The translations under genes were made by a program, and so were the position numbers. Positions 10,519 to 19,773 of a DNA stretch of 60,000 bases are shown here, piece by piece. Source of the DNA: Paenibacillus aurantius (GTDB lineage Bacteria > Bacillota > Bacilli > Paenibacillales > NBRC-103111). The stretch spans positions 245,001 through 305,000 of the forward strand of contig NZ_CP130318.1 in assembly GCF_032268605.1 (NCBI RefSeq). Direction: 5' to 3'. A model generated the notes under the pieces. The model had not been told where the DNA came from, did no database searches, and was given only the letters and a program-made list of their open reading frames with translations. The number at the start of each line of letters is the position of its first letter. Position 1 is the first letter of the stretch.

Positions 10519-10672
10519 TTTCAATCGGGGACGGGCGGCACTACGTTTAGGCCATTTCGCTTTGGTTCATACTGGTAAAGTGCAGGGGTTCAAAAGGTCA
10601 AACGGCCCTTTATCTGTTCTCCTTACGGCTTCGGTTCAGCAGCCCCTGCAACAACCATAAGAGGTGATCGCA

Positions 10673-11758
10673 ATGAAAAAATGGATACAGGGAACCGCAT
10701 TTGCAGGGGGAGCTCTGCTCGGGTATCAATGGAGCCTGCCCCTTGGCGGGTGGCTCGAAAGCCTGGCTTCCGCTCTTTTAGGATGGGAGGAAATCAAAGG
10801 ATTGACCTTCTGGGTAACGGGACTTATGGGGCTTCTAGTCATGGTGGGGGTTAACCTGTTCGGCGAAGCGGTGGCAAGAGGATGGCGCAGAGGAGAGGAG
10901 AGTCTGACCGGGGTCCATGTGTCGGACCTGCTGGCCGGAGCAGCCGGGGGAATCGTCACGCTGACCATCTCCATCCTGCTCTTCCCTTCGATGGAGAAGC
11001 TTAGCTTGAACAGCCCGGTTCTACCCGCTGTCATCACGGCCGTTATGGGCTTTGTGGGCTTCCGCCTCGGCTACACGAGGAAGGATGAATTTTTGGCTTT
11101 CCTGGCCAATCAAGGGTCCAAGGATAGCAACGGGGACCATCCCCTTTTTGAGGAGCATAAAATTCTGGACACGAGCGTGATCATTGACGGCCGCATCGCC
11201 GATATTTGCAAAACCGGATTCATTGAAGGAACCCTTGTCATTCCCGAATTCGTACTTGAGGAGCTGCAGCATATCGCCGATTCGTCGGATCTGCTGAAAC
11301 GCAACCGCGGACGCCGCGGCCTCGACATCCTAAACAAAATCCAGAAGGAGCTGGAGGTCAAGGTCCTCATCTACGAAGGAGATTTCGAAGAGATTTCCGA
11401 GGTGGACAGCAAGTTGGTGCGCTTGGCGAAGGTGCTAAGGGGCAAAGTGATCACGAACGATTTCAACCTTAACAAAGTATGTGAGCTTCAAGGGGTATCC
11501 GTGCTTAACATCAATGATCTCGCCAATGCGGTGAAGCCAGTCGTTCTTCCGGGGGAAGAAATTGTGGTGCAGATCATCAAAGACGGCAAGGAGCATGGAC
11601 AGGGGGTCGCGTATCTCGATGACGGCACCATGATCGTCGTGGAGGGCGGACGGGAATATATCGGTTCGACCATGGAAGTGATGGTGACGAGCGTGCTGCA
11701 GACGTCAGCCGGCCGGATGATCTTCGCAAAGCCGAAATTGTTGGAAAAAGCCCAGTAA
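10673..11758 (+). CDS. YacL-like membrane-anchored PIN/TRAM domain protein
   Basis: The 361-residue protein has four predicted N-terminal membrane segments in about residues 1-130. They are followed by a PIN nuclease-like domain beginning [17 protein letters not shown], where the aspartates of DTS and DGR are the metal ligands, and by a C-terminal TRAM domain, an RNA-binding fold, with [20 protein letters not shown]. This is the architecture of B. subtilis YacL, whose role is poorly defined (possibly RNA binding or cleavage at the membrane). The ATG at 10673 is preceded by GAGGTG at 10661-10666; a GTG inside that site at 10664 was rejected. It precedes ispD, as in B. subtilis. Confidence 0.92.
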   Translation: MKKWIQGTAFAGGALLGYQWSLPLGGWLESLASALLGWEEIKGLTFWVTGLMGLLVMVGVNLFGEAVARGWRRGEESLTGVHVSDLLAGAAGGIVTLTISILLFPSMEKLSLNSPVLPAVITAVMGFVGFRLGYTRKDEFLAFLANQGSKDSNGDHPLFEEHKILDTSVIIDGRIADICKTGFIEGTLVIPEFVLEELQHIADSSDLLKRNRGRRGLDILNKIQKELEVKVLIYEGDFEEISEVDSKLVRLAKVLRGKVITNDFNLNKVCELQGVSVLNINDLANAVKPVVLPGEEIVVQIIKDGKEHGQGVAYLDDGTMIVVEGGREYIGSTMEVMVTSVLQTSAGRMIFAKPKLLEKAQ

Positions 11759-11813
11759 AACGTTTATGATGAAGAAGGGATTCATCCCTACATAAACGAA
11801 GCAGGAGCGGATC

Positions 11814-12518
11814 ATGGGAAAACTGGGTGTGGTCATCGTTGCGGCCGGCAAAGGGTCGCGGATGCGTACCGCGGAGAGCAAGCAGTATTTGCCGCTTGGC
11901 GGCAAGCCGATTCTGGTCCATACGCTGGAGACCTGGAACCGGCTCGAGGAAGTCGATTCCATCGTCCTGGTGGTGGGGGAGAACGACTTGTCCCGCTGCC
12001 AGGCTTACATAGAGCAGTACGGTCTCGTAAAGGTACGCCAGGTGATCATGGGCGGAGAAGAGAGACAAGCCTCCGTTCATGCCGGGCTCCGGACTTTTTC
12101 GGAGGATTACGAATGGGTCATGGTGCATGACGGCGTCCGGCCCTTCGTCCGCCCGGAGCAGGTTCGGGCGTGCCTCCGGCAGGCCATGGAGAGCGGGGGG
12201 GCCGTCCTGGCCGTCCCCGTGAAGGATACAATCAAAGTGGCGGATTCCGACGGTTGGATCCAATCGACGCCGGACCGGCGAAGCTTGTGGGCGATACAGA
12301 CCCCGCAAGCTTTTCGTCTGTCTTCGCTTAAGCAGGCTTACGAGCAGGCGGAGAAGGAAGGCTTTCTGGGAACGGACGACGCCATGCTGGCGGAGCGGAT
12401 CGGCCTTAAGGTGCGGGTCGTGGAAGGCAGCTACGAGAATATTAAAATAACGACGCCGGAGGACCTGCCGTGGGCGGAGGACCTGATGCGGAGAAGCAGG
12501 GAGAGAGACAATAGATGA
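11814..12518 (+). CDS. ispD: IspD, 2-C-methyl-D-erythritol 4-phosphate cytidylyltransferase
   Basis: A 234-residue nucleotidyltransferase of the non-mevalonate (MEP) isoprenoid pathway, which transfers CMP from CTP to methylerythritol phosphate. The N-terminal CTP-binding signature [12 protein letters not shown] is at 5-16. VHDGVRPFV, near residue 104, is the family motif for substrate and metal binding, and KDTIK with TPQAF lies further on. The start has AGGAG nine bases upstream. The gene overlaps ispF by four bases (ATGA), so the two consecutive pathway steps are translationally coupled. Confidence 0.96.
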   Translation: MGKLGVVIVAAGKGSRMRTAESKQYLPLGGKPILVHTLETWNRLEEVDSIVLVVGENDLSRCQAYIEQYGLVKVRQVIMGGEERQASVHAGLRTFSEDYEWVMVHDGVRPFVRPEQVRACLRQAMESGGAVLAVPVKDTIKVADSDGWIQSTPDRRSLWAIQTPQAFRLSSLKQAYEQAEKEGFLGTDDAMLAERIGLKVRVVEGSYENIKITTPEDLPWAEDLMRRSRERDNR

Positions 12519-12997
12519 TTCGAGTGGGACAAGGGTTCGATGTGCATCAGCTGGTGGAAGGTCGCAAGTGTATCATCGGGGGAGTGGACATTCCTTATGA
12601 GAAAGGCCTTCTCGGCCATTCGGACGCGGATGTGCTGCTTCATGCGATAACCGATGCCATTCTGGGGGCGCTCGGCAAAGGGGACATCGGGAAGCATTTC
12701 CCGGATACCGATCCCGCCTTTAAGGATGCGGACAGCCTGAAGCTCCTTGAGCAGGTATGGGAGCTGGCTAAGCAGATGGGCTACCGCCTGGGCAACGTGG
12801 ATGCGACCATTATTGCCCAGAAGCCCAAAATGGCCCCGCACATCCCCGGCATGATCACCATTATCGCCGAAGCGCTCGGGGCCGAAGAGGCCCAAGTGAA
12901 CGTCAAGGCGACGACGACGGAGCAGCTCGGCTTTGCCGGAAGAGGCGAAGGAATCGCGGCTCAAGCGGTTGTTTGTCTTCTTCAGAATGTGCTATGA
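12515..12997 (+). CDS. ispF: IspF, 2-C-methyl-D-erythritol 2,4-cyclodiphosphate synthase
   Basis: A 160-residue enzyme that cyclises CDP-methylerythritol 2-phosphate with release of CMP; IspF works as a trimer. The zinc ligands are visible in GQGFDVHQL (Asp8, His10) and in the [12 protein letters not shown] loop (His42), and the family C-terminal [19 protein letters not shown] is present. The start codon overlaps the ispD stop by four bases. The promoter of gltX overlaps its 3' end. Confidence 0.97.
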   Translation: MIRVGQGFDVHQLVEGRKCIIGGVDIPYEKGLLGHSDADVLLHAITDAILGALGKGDIGKHFPDTDPAFKDADSLKLLEQVWELAKQMGYRLGNVDATIIAQKPKMAPHIPGMITIIAEALGAEEAQVNVKATTTEQLGFAGRGEGIAAQAVVCLLQNVL

Positions 12998-12998
12998 T
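12969..12998 (+). promoter_or_regulatory. probable SigA promoter for gltX
   Basis: TTGTTT (12969-12974) and an extended -10 TGCTATGAT (TATGAT at 12993-12998) are separated by 18 bases, starting about 35 bases before the gltX ATG. The fit is moderate. Confidence 0.6.
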
Positions 12999-13039
12999 AC
13001 TTTTTATTTCAGAATGATTGGCAAGAGAGGGGAATCCCG

Positions 13040-14497
13040 ATGAACGACCAAGTACGCGTACGTTATGCGCCCAGTCCTACGGGGCATTTGCATATAGGCG
13101 GAGCCCGGACGGCTCTGTTCAATTACCTGTTTGCCCGCAGCAAGCAGGGGAAGTTTATCGTCCGGTTCGAAGACACGGATCAGACACGCCACATCGAAAC
13201 CGGTGTCGACAACCAGCTGAACGGCCTGCGCTGGCTCGGCGTCGACTGGGATGAAAGCGTCGATGTGGACGGAGGCTACGGCCCTTACCGGCAGATGGAA
13301 CGGCTCGACCTCTACAAGCCGTTCGTGGAGCGGCTGCTGGCCGAAGGAAACGCCTACTACTGCTACTGCACCGAAGCGGAGCTCGAGCAGGAGCGCAGTG
13401 AGCAGGAAGCGCGCGGCGAAACGCCCCGCTATTCCGGCCGCTGCCGCCACCTGACCCCGGAGCAGGCGGAAGCCTACCGGGCGGAAGGCCGGCGGCCGAC
13501 GGTCCGCTTCCGAGTGCCGGAGGACCGGATGATCCGCTTTGAGGATGAAGTGCGCGGAGAGGTGGAATTCGACTCGAACGGGATCGGGGACTTCATCATC
13601 GCCCGTCCGGACGGCATTCCCATGTACAACTTCGCGGTCGTGCTCGACGATCATCTGATGGCCATCACCCATGTCATCCGCGGTGAGGAGCATCTGTCCA
13701 ATACGCCGAGACAAGTGATGCTCTATGAAGCCTTGGATCTTCCGACGCCCCGGTTCGCGCACCTGTCCATCATCTTGAATCCGGACCGGAAGAAGATGAG
13801 CAAGCGGGACGAATCCATCGTCCAATTCATTGAGCAGTACAAGGACCTGGGGTATTTGCCGGAGGCGGTGCTGAACTTCATCACCCTGCTCGGCTGGTCC
13901 CCGAGAGGCGAAGAGGAGATCTTCACGAAAGAAGAATTGATCGGGCAGTTTGGCTTGGACCGCGTGTCCAAAAGCCCGGCCGTCTTCGATATGGATAAGC
14001 TGAACTGGATGAACAACCAGTACATCAAGAAGGCCGACCCGGCAAGAATCGCCGAGCTCGCGATTCCTCATCTTCAGAAGGCCGGACGGCTGCCGCAGAC
14101 GCTTTCCGAGGCCGAGCAGTCCTGGGCCTCGCGGCTGGTCGCGCTGTATCAGGAACAGCTGACCTATGCTTCAGAGATTGTCGATCTGTCGGCCCTCTTC
14201 TTCCAAGAAGAAGTGGAGCTGGAGGAAGAAGCCAAGCCGATACTGGCGGAAGAGCAGGTTCCGGTTGTCCTGGGCCGCTTCCTGGAGCTCGTAAGAGAGT
14301 CCGTAACCCTGAATCCGGAAGACGTGCAGGCGATGCTGAAGCAGGTCCAAAAGGACACGGGCTTCAAGGGCAAACAGCTGTTCATGCCGACCCGCGTAGC
14401 GCTGACCGGCCAGATGCACGGCCGTGACCTGAACCAAACCATCTCCCTCCTGGGCAAAGAGAAGGCCGTTGCCCGCCTGGAGAGGTTATTGTCATAA
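13040..14497 (+). CDS. gltX: glutamyl-tRNA synthetase
   Basis: A 485-residue class I aminoacyl-tRNA synthetase. The HIGH-type motif is HLHIGG (16-21) and the second catalytic motif is KMSKR near residue 252. The C-terminal third is the all-helical anticodon-binding domain. Bacillales GluRS is normally non-discriminating and also charges tRNA-Gln, with GatCAB correcting the product; that follows from family knowledge. The ATG at 13040 has GAGAGGGGA upstream. The cysteine T-box begins just after the stop codon. Confidence 0.97.
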   Translation: MNDQVRVRYAPSPTGHLHIGGARTALFNYLFARSKQGKFIVRFEDTDQTRHIETGVDNQLNGLRWLGVDWDESVDVDGGYGPYRQMERLDLYKPFVERLLAEGNAYYCYCTEAELEQERSEQEARGETPRYSGRCRHLTPEQAEAYRAEGRRPTVRFRVPEDRMIRFEDEVRGEVEFDSNGIGDFIIARPDGIPMYNFAVVLDDHLMAITHVIRGEEHLSNTPRQVMLYEALDLPTPRFAHLSIILNPDRKKMSKRDESIVQFIEQYKDLGYLPEAVLNFITLLGWSPRGEEEIFTKEELIGQFGLDRVSKSPAVFDMDKLNWMNNQYIKKADPARIAELAIPHLQKAGRLPQTLSEAEQSWASRLVALYQEQLTYASEIVDLSALFFQEEVELEEEAKPILAEEQVPVVLGRFLELVRESVTLNPEDVQAMLKQVQKDTGFKGKQLFMPTRVALTGQMHGRDLNQTISLLGKEKAVARLERLLS

Positions 14498-14533
14498 GCG
14501 TCGGTTATCGTTTATACTAGTGACAATTATAAT
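14489..14533 (+). promoter_or_regulatory. probable promoter region for the cysE-cysS T-box transcript
   Basis: Two overlapping candidates are visible: TTGTCA (14489-14494) with TATACT (14513-14518), and a perfect -10 TATAAT at 14528-14533 with a weak -35. Either would start the T-box leader independently of gltX. Confidence 0.5.
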
Positions 14534-14544
14534 GCGAATGGCGT

Positions 14545-14796
14545 AGATCAGGAGAGTACGGCCAACCGGGACTTATCAGAGAGGACAGACGCTTACAGGT
14601 AAGCGGCTGAGAGCTGTCCATTTCCCTTGACCCGAAATGCACCTGGGAGCTGCAGGATCGAAAGCTAAGGCTGTAGATCGTGCCGGGTGGCCCCCGATAC
14701 CAGCCCTACAAGTGGGAGCCGACTGACGGCACCCGAGCAGAGTGGAACCGCGTCGACAGCGCCTCTGCAGCCTTCCGGCTGCGGAGGCTTTTTTAT
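14545..14796 (+). ncRNA. T-box riboswitch responding to uncharged tRNA-Cys
   Basis: The conserved T-box sequence AGAGTGGAACCGCG lies at 14739-14752. Stem I contains the specifier context GAAA-TGC-ACC, with the TGC cysteine codon at 14638-14640. The antiterminator bulge reads UGGA, whose last base pairs with U73, the usual discriminator base of tRNA-Cys. A strong terminator follows (GCCTCTGCAGCC / GGCTGCGGAGGC plus TTTTTT, 14760-14796). Uncharged tRNA-Cys should stabilise the antiterminator and allow cysE-cysS expression. The 5' boundary is approximate. Confidence 0.93.
14760..14796 (+). terminator. regulated terminator of the Cys T-box
   Basis: A 12-bp stem with loop TTCC is followed by TTTTTT. 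It is mutually exclusive with the antiterminator formed around the T-box sequence just upstream. Confidence 0.93.
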
Positions 14797-14847
14797 CTTT
14801 TTTCAAGAAGTCAGGCACGTCCAACAATGTTAGAGAAGGTGAAATCC

Positions 14848-15504
14848 ATGTTCCGCACCCTGCGTTCCGACATTCAGGCAGTGTTCGATAACGATCCCGC
14901 CGCACGGAGCAGATTTGAAGTGATTTTTACGTATTCCGGCATTCACGCCATTTGGCTGCACCGGATCGCCCACTGGTTTTTTGTCCGAAAGTATTTTACG
15001 TTAGCTCGCATCCTCTCCCAATTCGGTCGGTTCATGACCGGCATTGAGATTCACCCGGGGGCCCGCATCGGCCGGCGGTTGTTTATCGACCACGGGATGG
15101 GGGTTGTCATAGGAGAGACGTGCGAGATCGGCGACGATGTCGTGCTCTACCAGGGGGTGACCCTGGGGGGGACAGGCAAGGAGCGGGGGAAGAGACACCC
15201 GACTATTGGCAATAATGTGGTTATCTCGTCGGGGGCGAAGGTACTGGGCTCGTTTCGCGTCGGGGACAATTCCCGGATCGGGGCGAATTCCGTGGTGCTT
15301 CAGGAAGTGCCGCCGAACAGCACCGTCGTGGGCATCCCCGGCAAAATCGTCAAACGCGACGGCGTAAGGGTAGACCGCCTGAACCATGGAGATTTGTCCG
15401 ATCCGGTCGTGGATCTATGCCGCAACCTGCAGCAGCAGATCGAAGAGCTGAAAACCGCCTTGGAGGAAGAGAAGAAGAAGAACGGAGGCATCGTTAAACT
15501 ATGA
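14848..15504 (+). CDS. cysE: serine O-acetyltransferase
   Basis: A 218-residue enzyme making O-acetylserine from serine and acetyl-CoA, the carbon acceptor for sulfide in cysteine synthesis. The N-terminal helical part ([20 protein letters not shown]) is followed by a left-handed parallel beta-helix of hexapeptide repeats with [20 protein letters not shown] and [19 protein letters not shown]. The start at 14848 was chosen for its match to the family N-terminus and the GAAGGTGA at 14834-14841; an ATG at 14827 is the alternative. It is controlled by the upstream T-box and overlaps cysS by four bases. Confidence 0.96.
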   Translation: MFRTLRSDIQAVFDNDPAARSRFEVIFTYSGIHAIWLHRIAHWFFVRKYFTLARILSQFGRFMTGIEIHPGARIGRRLFIDHGMGVVIGETCEIGDDVVLYQGVTLGGTGKERGKRHPTIGNNVVISSGAKVLGSFRVGDNSRIGANSVVLQEVPPNSTVVGIPGKIVKRDGVRVDRLNHGDLSDPVVDLCRNLQQQIEELKTALEEEKKKNGGIVKL

Positions 15505-16895
15505 CGCTGAAAGTGTATAACACGTTAACCCGGACCAAGGAGGAATTCGTCTCCCTCGAGCCCGGCAAGGTCAAAATGTACGTCTGCGGACCGACCGTCT
15601 ACGACTATATCCATATCGGGAACGCCCGCCCGGCCATTGTGTTCGATGTCGTGAGACGGCATCTGAAGTCGCTTGGCTATGAGGTGAAGTATGTCGTCAA
15701 CTTTACCGATGTCGATGACAAGCTGATCAAGCGGGCGGAGCAGCAGGGAACGACCGTTCCGGAGCTGGCGGAGAAGTTTATCGAGGCTTACCGGGAGGAC
15801 ATGGAGGCGCTGGGGATTGTAGATATCATCAACCCCCGGGTGACGGAAAACATGCCGGAGATCATCTCCTTTATTGCGGGTCTGGTAGACAAGGGCATGG
15901 CATATGAGAAGGGCGGGGACGTGTATTTCCGCACCACCCGGTTCGACGATTACGGCAAGCTGTCCCACCAGAACCTGGAGGAGCTTCAGTTCGGCATCCG
16001 GGTCGAAGTGGACGAGCGCAAGGAGAATCCCCAGGATTTCGTCCTCTGGAAGGCGGCGAAGCCCGGAGAGATTTACTGGAGCAGCCCTTGGGGAGACGGA
16101 CGCCCGGGGTGGCACATCGAATGCTCGGCCATGGCCGAGAAGTACCTCGGGGAGACGATCGACATCCATGGAGGCGGGCAGGATCTTCAATTCCCGCACC
16201 ACGAGTGCGAGCTGGCACAGTCCGAAGCCCTGCACGGCAAAATGTTCGCCAAATACTGGCTGCATAACGGCTACTTGAACATCAACAATGAGAAAATGTC
16301 CAAGTCGCTCGGAAACGGGCTGAATGTCCGGGAGCTCCGGACGAAAACCAAGCCGGAGACCATCCGTTACTTCATGCTGACCACACATTACCGGAGCCCG
16401 CTTAATTTCAATGACGAGACCATTGCCCAGGCCGAAGGCAGCCTGGAGCGCATCTATAACTGCCTCTCGAACCTGGCGTACCGCAGCAAGGATGCCGCGG
16501 AAGGCGAAGCGGACGAAGAGGTAAGCCGCGCCGTGGAGCGGATCGGAGCCTTCTTCGTGCAGAAAATGAACGACGACTTCAATACACCGGACGCGATTAC
16601 GGCTGTCTTCGATCTCGTGAGCGAGGCCAACCGTTACCTTCAGAAGGAAACGGTCACCCAAGCCACCATCGGACTAATCCAAAATCAGTTGAAAGCCATG
16701 AACGAGGTTCTGGGAATAATAGCCGAACAGGAGGAAGAGCTCCTGGACGAGGAGATCGACCGCCTGATCGAGGAACGGACCGAGGCCCGCAAAGCGAAGA
16801 ACTGGGCGCGGGCGGACGAGATCCGCGATCTTCTCACGGAGCAGGGGATTCTGCTGGAGGATACCCCCCAGGGCATCCGCTGGCGGCGCAAATGA
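15501..16895 (+). CDS. cysS: cysteinyl-tRNA synthetase
   Basis: A 464-residue class I synthetase. The zinc-ligand Cys29 lies in [15 protein letters not shown], with the HIGN signature at 38-41. WHIECSAM and the [13 protein letters not shown] zinc loop follow, and KMSKS is near residue 265. The C-terminal DALR-type helical domain ends the protein. The start ATG overlaps the cysE stop, so both are co-regulated by the tRNA-Cys T-box: one gene raises cysteine supply and the other charges it. Confidence 0.97.
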   Translation: MTLKVYNTLTRTKEEFVSLEPGKVKMYVCGPTVYDYIHIGNARPAIVFDVVRRHLKSLGYEVKYVVNFTDVDDKLIKRAEQQGTTVPELAEKFIEAYREDMEALGIVDIINPRVTENMPEIISFIAGLVDKGMAYEKGGDVYFRTTRFDDYGKLSHQNLEELQFGIRVEVDERKENPQDFVLWKAAKPGEIYWSSPWGDGRPGWHIECSAMAEKYLGETIDIHGGGQDLQFPHHECELAQSEALHGKMFAKYWLHNGYLNINNEKMSKSLGNGLNVRELRTKTKPETIRYFMLTTHYRSPLNFNDETIAQAEGSLERIYNCLSNLAYRSKDAAEGEADEEVSRAVERIGAFFVQKMNDDFNTPDAITAVFDLVSEANRYLQKETVTQATIGLIQNQLKAMNEVLGIIAEQEEELLDEEIDRLIEERTEARKAKNWARADEIRDLLTEQGILLEDTPQGIRWRRK

Positions 16896-17335
16896 CCATG
16901 GATTCGACGCTCTTGGCATTTGACCCGGCGAAGGACGCGAATCTGTTGAATCCTCTCGTGCTCGCTTATGTCGGGGACGCTGTGTATGAGGTGTTCGTAC
17001 GCCAATACCTGGTGTCGCTGCCCAATCACCGGCCCCATCATCTCCACCGCCAGTCGACCCGGTTCGTCTCGGCCAAAGCCCAAGCGCGCTCCTTGGAACG
17101 GTGGATGCCTTTGCTGACCGAGGAGGAGGCGGATGTGGTGCGCAGAGGGCGGAACGCGAAGTCCGGGACCACGCCCAAAAACACCGACGTTCTCATTTAC
17201 CGGCACAGCACGGCGTTCGAGTGCTTAATCGGTTATTTGTATTACCGCCAGCGGTTCGAACGGCTGCACGAGCTGATGAGCCTCAGCTTGGAGACCGCCG
17301 GCGAGCAGGCCGAGCCCAACAGGAGGGATAACTAA
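16892..17335 (+). CDS. mrnC: Mini-ribonuclease III (23S rRNA maturation)
   Basis: A 147-residue RNase III catalytic domain without a double-stranded RNA-binding domain. NPLVLAYVGDAVYEVFVRQYL carries the catalytic aspartate, and ATAFECLIGYLY-like sequence near the C-terminus (STAFECLIGYLYY) carries the second acidic site. In B. subtilis it trims 23S rRNA precursor ends. The ATG at 16892 overlaps the cysS stop by four bases; an ATG two codons later is possible. The position after cysS is conserved. Confidence 0.94.
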   Translation: MTMDSTLLAFDPAKDANLLNPLVLAYVGDAVYEVFVRQYLVSLPNHRPHHLHRQSTRFVSAKAQARSLERWMPLLTEEEADVVRRGRNAKSGTTPKNTDVLIYRHSTAFECLIGYLYYRQRFERLHELMSLSLETAGEQAEPNRRDN

Positions 17336-17337
17336 TC

Positions 17338-18072
17338 ATGGATGAATACATTGCAGGCAAGCATTCCGTACTGGAAGCCCTTCGTTCGGGGCGTCCCATC
17401 AACAAGATCTGGATTGCGGAGAACGCCCAGAAGCATCTGACCCAGCCCATCCTGGCGGAGGCCAAGCCGCTCGGCATTGTGATCCAATACGCCGACAAGC
17501 GTAAGCTCGATCAGATGGCGGGCGACGTTCAGCACCAGGGCGTGGTGGCCCAGGCCGCCGCGTATGAATACGCTGAAGTCAGCGATATTTTGGCGGAGGC
17601 CAAAAAAAGCGGAAAGCCGCCGTTTCTGCTCATTCTGGATGAAATCGAGGATCCCCATAACCTCGGGTCGATCCTCCGGACGGCGGAGTGCACCGGAGTA
17701 AACGGGATTATTATCCCGAAGAGAAGATCAGTGGGCCTGACGGCAACCGTGTCGAAAATATCGGCCGGCGCGGTGGAATACGTGCCTGTCGCCAAGGTGA
17801 CAAACCTTGCCCAAACGATCGACGGGCTGAAAGAAGAGGGCATCTGGGTGGCGGGGGCCGACGGCAGCGCACGGCAGGATATTTACCAGACCGATTTTAC
17901 GATGCCGATCGCGATTGTCATCGGTAACGAAGGCAAAGGAATCGGCCGCCTCATCAAGGAGAAATGCGACTTTCTGGTGAAACTGCCCATGTTCGGAAGC
18001 ATCAACTCGCTGAATGCCTCGGTGGCGGCTTCCGTCTTCATGTACGAAGTCGTCCGGCAGCGGCACCAATAA
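17338..18072 (+). CDS. rlmB: RlmB-like SpoU-family 23S rRNA 2'-O-methyltransferase
   Basis: A 244-residue SPOUT methyltransferase. The N-terminal substrate-binding domain starts DEYIAGKHSVLEALRSGR. The knotted C-terminal domain carries the three SpoU motifs: LDEIEDPHNLGSILRTAE, IVIGNEGKGIGRLI and LPMFGSINSLNASVAASVF. The family methylates the ribose of G2251 in 23S rRNA; the B. subtilis orthologue in this position is YacO/RlmB. It starts two bases after mrnC within the same operon. Confidence 0.95.
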   Translation: MDEYIAGKHSVLEALRSGRPINKIWIAENAQKHLTQPILAEAKPLGIVIQYADKRKLDQMAGDVQHQGVVAQAAAYEYAEVSDILAEAKKSGKPPFLLILDEIEDPHNLGSILRTAECTGVNGIIIPKRRSVGLTATVSKISAGAVEYVPVAKVTNLAQTIDGLKEEGIWVAGADGSARQDIYQTDFTMPIAIVIGNEGKGIGRLIKEKCDFLVKLPMFGSINSLNASVAASVFMYEVVRQRHQ

Positions 18073-18076
18073 TTCC

Positions 18077-18613
18077 ATGAACAGCATCAAGGAATACCTC
18101 ATTGTGGACGGCTACAACATCATCGGCGCATGGCCGGAGCTGCAGAAGCTCCGGGATATCCGCCTTGAGGACGCCCGGGACCGGCTGATCGACCAGCTTG
18201 CCGATTACCAGGCCTTCTCGGGAGTGGAAGTGTACCTGGTGTTTGATGCCCATCAGGTTCCGGGCTTAGGGGGAAAGTATCAGCAGAGTAAGCTCAAAAT
18301 CGTATACACCCGCGAGAAAGAAACGGCCGATGAACTTATCGAACGGCTGGTAAAAGAGCTGTCCGGCCGAAGGCGCCATATCCTGGTCGCCACCTCCGAC
18401 ATGACGGAGCAGCATGTCATCTTCGGGATCGGGGCTCTCCGGCTTCCGGCCCGTGAGCTTCTCGTCAAGGTGCGGGAAAGCCGCAAGGAGATCCGCCGCC
18501 AGATCGCCGAAGCGAAGGAGATGACCCGTAATCCGGCGCGGAATACCTTCGACAGCAAGCTGTCTCAGGAGATGAAGCAGCTCTTCGAAAAATGGCGGAG
18601 GGGCAATCCATAA
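18077..18613 (+). CDS. rae1: Rae1/YacP, NYN-domain ribosome-associated endoribonuclease
   Basis: A 178-residue NYN (PIN-like) domain protein beginning MNSIKEYLIVDGYNIIGAWP, with the conserved Asp in VDGYN and further acidic residues in VYLVFDAHQVPG and ILVATSDMTEQ. In B. subtilis Rae1 (YacP) enters the ribosomal A site and cleaves translated mRNAs. The ATG at 18077 lies four bases after rlmB; an in-frame extension into rlmB was rejected because family members start here. Confidence 0.9.
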   Translation: MNSIKEYLIVDGYNIIGAWPELQKLRDIRLEDARDRLIDQLADYQAFSGVEVYLVFDAHQVPGLGGKYQQSKLKIVYTREKETADELIERLVKELSGRRRHILVATSDMTEQHVIFGIGALRLPARELLVKVRESRKEIRRQIAEAKEMTRNPARNTFDSKLSQEMKQLFEKWRRGNP

Positions 18614-18647
18614 CTTTTCAAAAACATCCAATATTTTACGGTCGTAG

Positions 18648-18677
18648 TTGACGATAATCAAAAGCTTCATGTATACT
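18648..18677 (+). promoter_or_regulatory. SigA promoter for sigH
   Basis: TTGACG (18648-18653) and TATACT (18672-18677) are separated by 18 bases, about 57 bases before the sigH start codon. In B. subtilis the corresponding promoter is repressed by AbrB; no AbrB site can be defined by eye here. Confidence 0.7.
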
Positions 18678-18733
18678 TAACCTATCATTTTCAAGGAAAG
18701 TTGCCTTACAGGCTAAGCCGGAGGGATAGTTTA

Positions 18734-19381
18734 GTGGGTGTTGACCTCAATGAATTGAGAAAGCGCGATTTTGGGCAGATGACAGATGAGGACAACGTCG
18801 AAGCGGTTCGCGAAGGCAACAGCGAAGCTTTGGAATATTTGATCAACAAATACCGGAATTTTGTCAGAGCGAAGGCAAGATCGTATTTTCTGATCGGTGC
18901 GGACCGGGAGGATATCGTCCAGGAAGGCATGATCGGCCTCTACAAATCCATTCGCGATTTCCGGGGGGACAAGCTGGCCTCCTTCAAAGCCTTTGCCGAA
19001 CTTTGCATAACGAGACAGATTATCACCGCCATTAAGACCGCCACCCGGCAGAAGCATATCCCTCTTAACTCGTACGTTTCCTTGGATAAGCCCATCTATG
19101 ACGAAGATTCCGACCGCACCCTTCTCGATGTCATATGCGGCTCCAAGGTAACCGACCCGGAAGAACTGATCATCAATCAGGAGGAGTTCAACGGGCTTGA
19201 GGATAAGATGGGAGAGATCCTAAGCGATCTCGAACGCAGGGTGCTGATGCTCTATTTGGACGGGCGTTCCTATCAGGAGATCGCCGTCGATCTCGACCGT
19301 CACGTGAAATCGATAGACAATGCGCTGCAGCGGGTCAAGAGGAAGCTGGAACGGTACTTGGAAGTAAGAGACTTGAATTGA
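18734..19381 (+). CDS. sigH: SigH (Spo0H), RNA polymerase sigma factor of the transition state
   Basis: A 215-residue sigma-70-family factor directing early sporulation and transition-phase genes. Region 2 is very conserved (YRNFVRAKARSYFLIGADRE and DIVQEGMIGLYKSIRDF), as is region 4 (VLMLYLDGRSYQEIAVDLDR and HVKSIDNALQRVKRKLE). The GTG at 18734 is the best start because GGAGGGA lies at 18720-18726, seven bases upstream. An upstream TTG at 18701 would put the ribosome binding site inside the coding region. Confidence 0.96.
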   Translation: MGVDLNELRKRDFGQMTDEDNVEAVREGNSEALEYLINKYRNFVRAKARSYFLIGADREDIVQEGMIGLYKSIRDFRGDKLASFKAFAELCITRQIITAIKTATRQKHIPLNSYVSLDKPIYDEDSDRTLLDVICGSKVTDPEELIINQEEFNGLEDKMGEILSDLERRVLMLYLDGRSYQEIAVDLDRHVKSIDNALQRVKRKLERYLEVRDLN

Positions 19382-19401
19382 ATAGACCAACGATCGGCAT
19401 G

Positions 19402-19432
19402 CGCATTTTGCTAACCAGCAAGGTGCTTTTTT
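19402..19432 (+). terminator. terminator after sigH
   Basis: GCATTTTGCT pairs with AGCAAGGTGC (two G-U pairs) around AACC and is followed by TTTTTT. Confidence 0.85.
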
Positions 19433-19491
19433 CTTTATATGGGAGGTTTATAGGAAGGCAACCTTGTCTATAATGCTAACGAATCCTTTCC

Positions 19492-19520
19492 TTGACAGGG
19501 ATTTTGGTGTGTGCTAAAGT
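19492..19520 (+). promoter_or_regulatory. SigA promoter for rpmG-secE-nusG
   Basis: TTGACA (19492-19497) and an extended -10 TGCTAAAGT (TAAAGT at 19515-19520) have a 17-base spacer. A hairpin begins at about +3 of the predicted transcript. Confidence 0.75.
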
Positions 19521-19602
19521 GTTTGGGTGACCCTTATTTGTCGATTGCATCTTAAGACAATCAGGGTTCTTTAATTCAGGTTGTCTCGGGAGGTGTAATC
19601 CA

Positions 19603-19752
19603 GTGCGGGTTATTATTACGTTAGCATGCTTGAACTGCAAGCAGAGAAACTATACGTCCAATAAGAACAAGCGAAACAATCCTGACCGCATGGAGAAGAA
19701 AAAGTATTGCAAATTTTGCAATTCACATCAGCTTCATCGCGAGACCAGGTAG
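19603..19752 (+). CDS. rpmG: 50S ribosomal protein L33, zinc-binding form
   Basis: The 49-residue protein starts at GTG 19603, 12 bases after GGGAGG. It reads [20 protein letters not shown] and continues to HQLHRETR, with two CxxC pairs at Cys9/12 and Cys36/39. This is the zinc-ribbon (C+) form of L33. It sits directly upstream of secE and nusG, the conserved Bacillales arrangement. Confidence 0.95.
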   Translation: MRVIITLACLNCKQRNYTSNKNKRNNPDRMEKKKYCKFCNSHQLHRETR

Positions 19753-19773
19753 TAGGTTCACGGAGGTGTAGTT

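Noticed and set aside
11759-11800. Inverted repeat CGTTTATG / CATAAACG between the yacL-like gene and ispD
   Set aside because: It can form a hairpin with inner ATGAA/TTCAT pairing, but there is no T run and the gap is only 55 bases; evidence is too thin to call a terminator.
14680-14847. N-terminal extension of cysE through the T-box
   Set aside because: The frame crosses the T-box sequence and its terminator; the conserved CysE N-terminus begins at 14848 with its own ribosome binding site.
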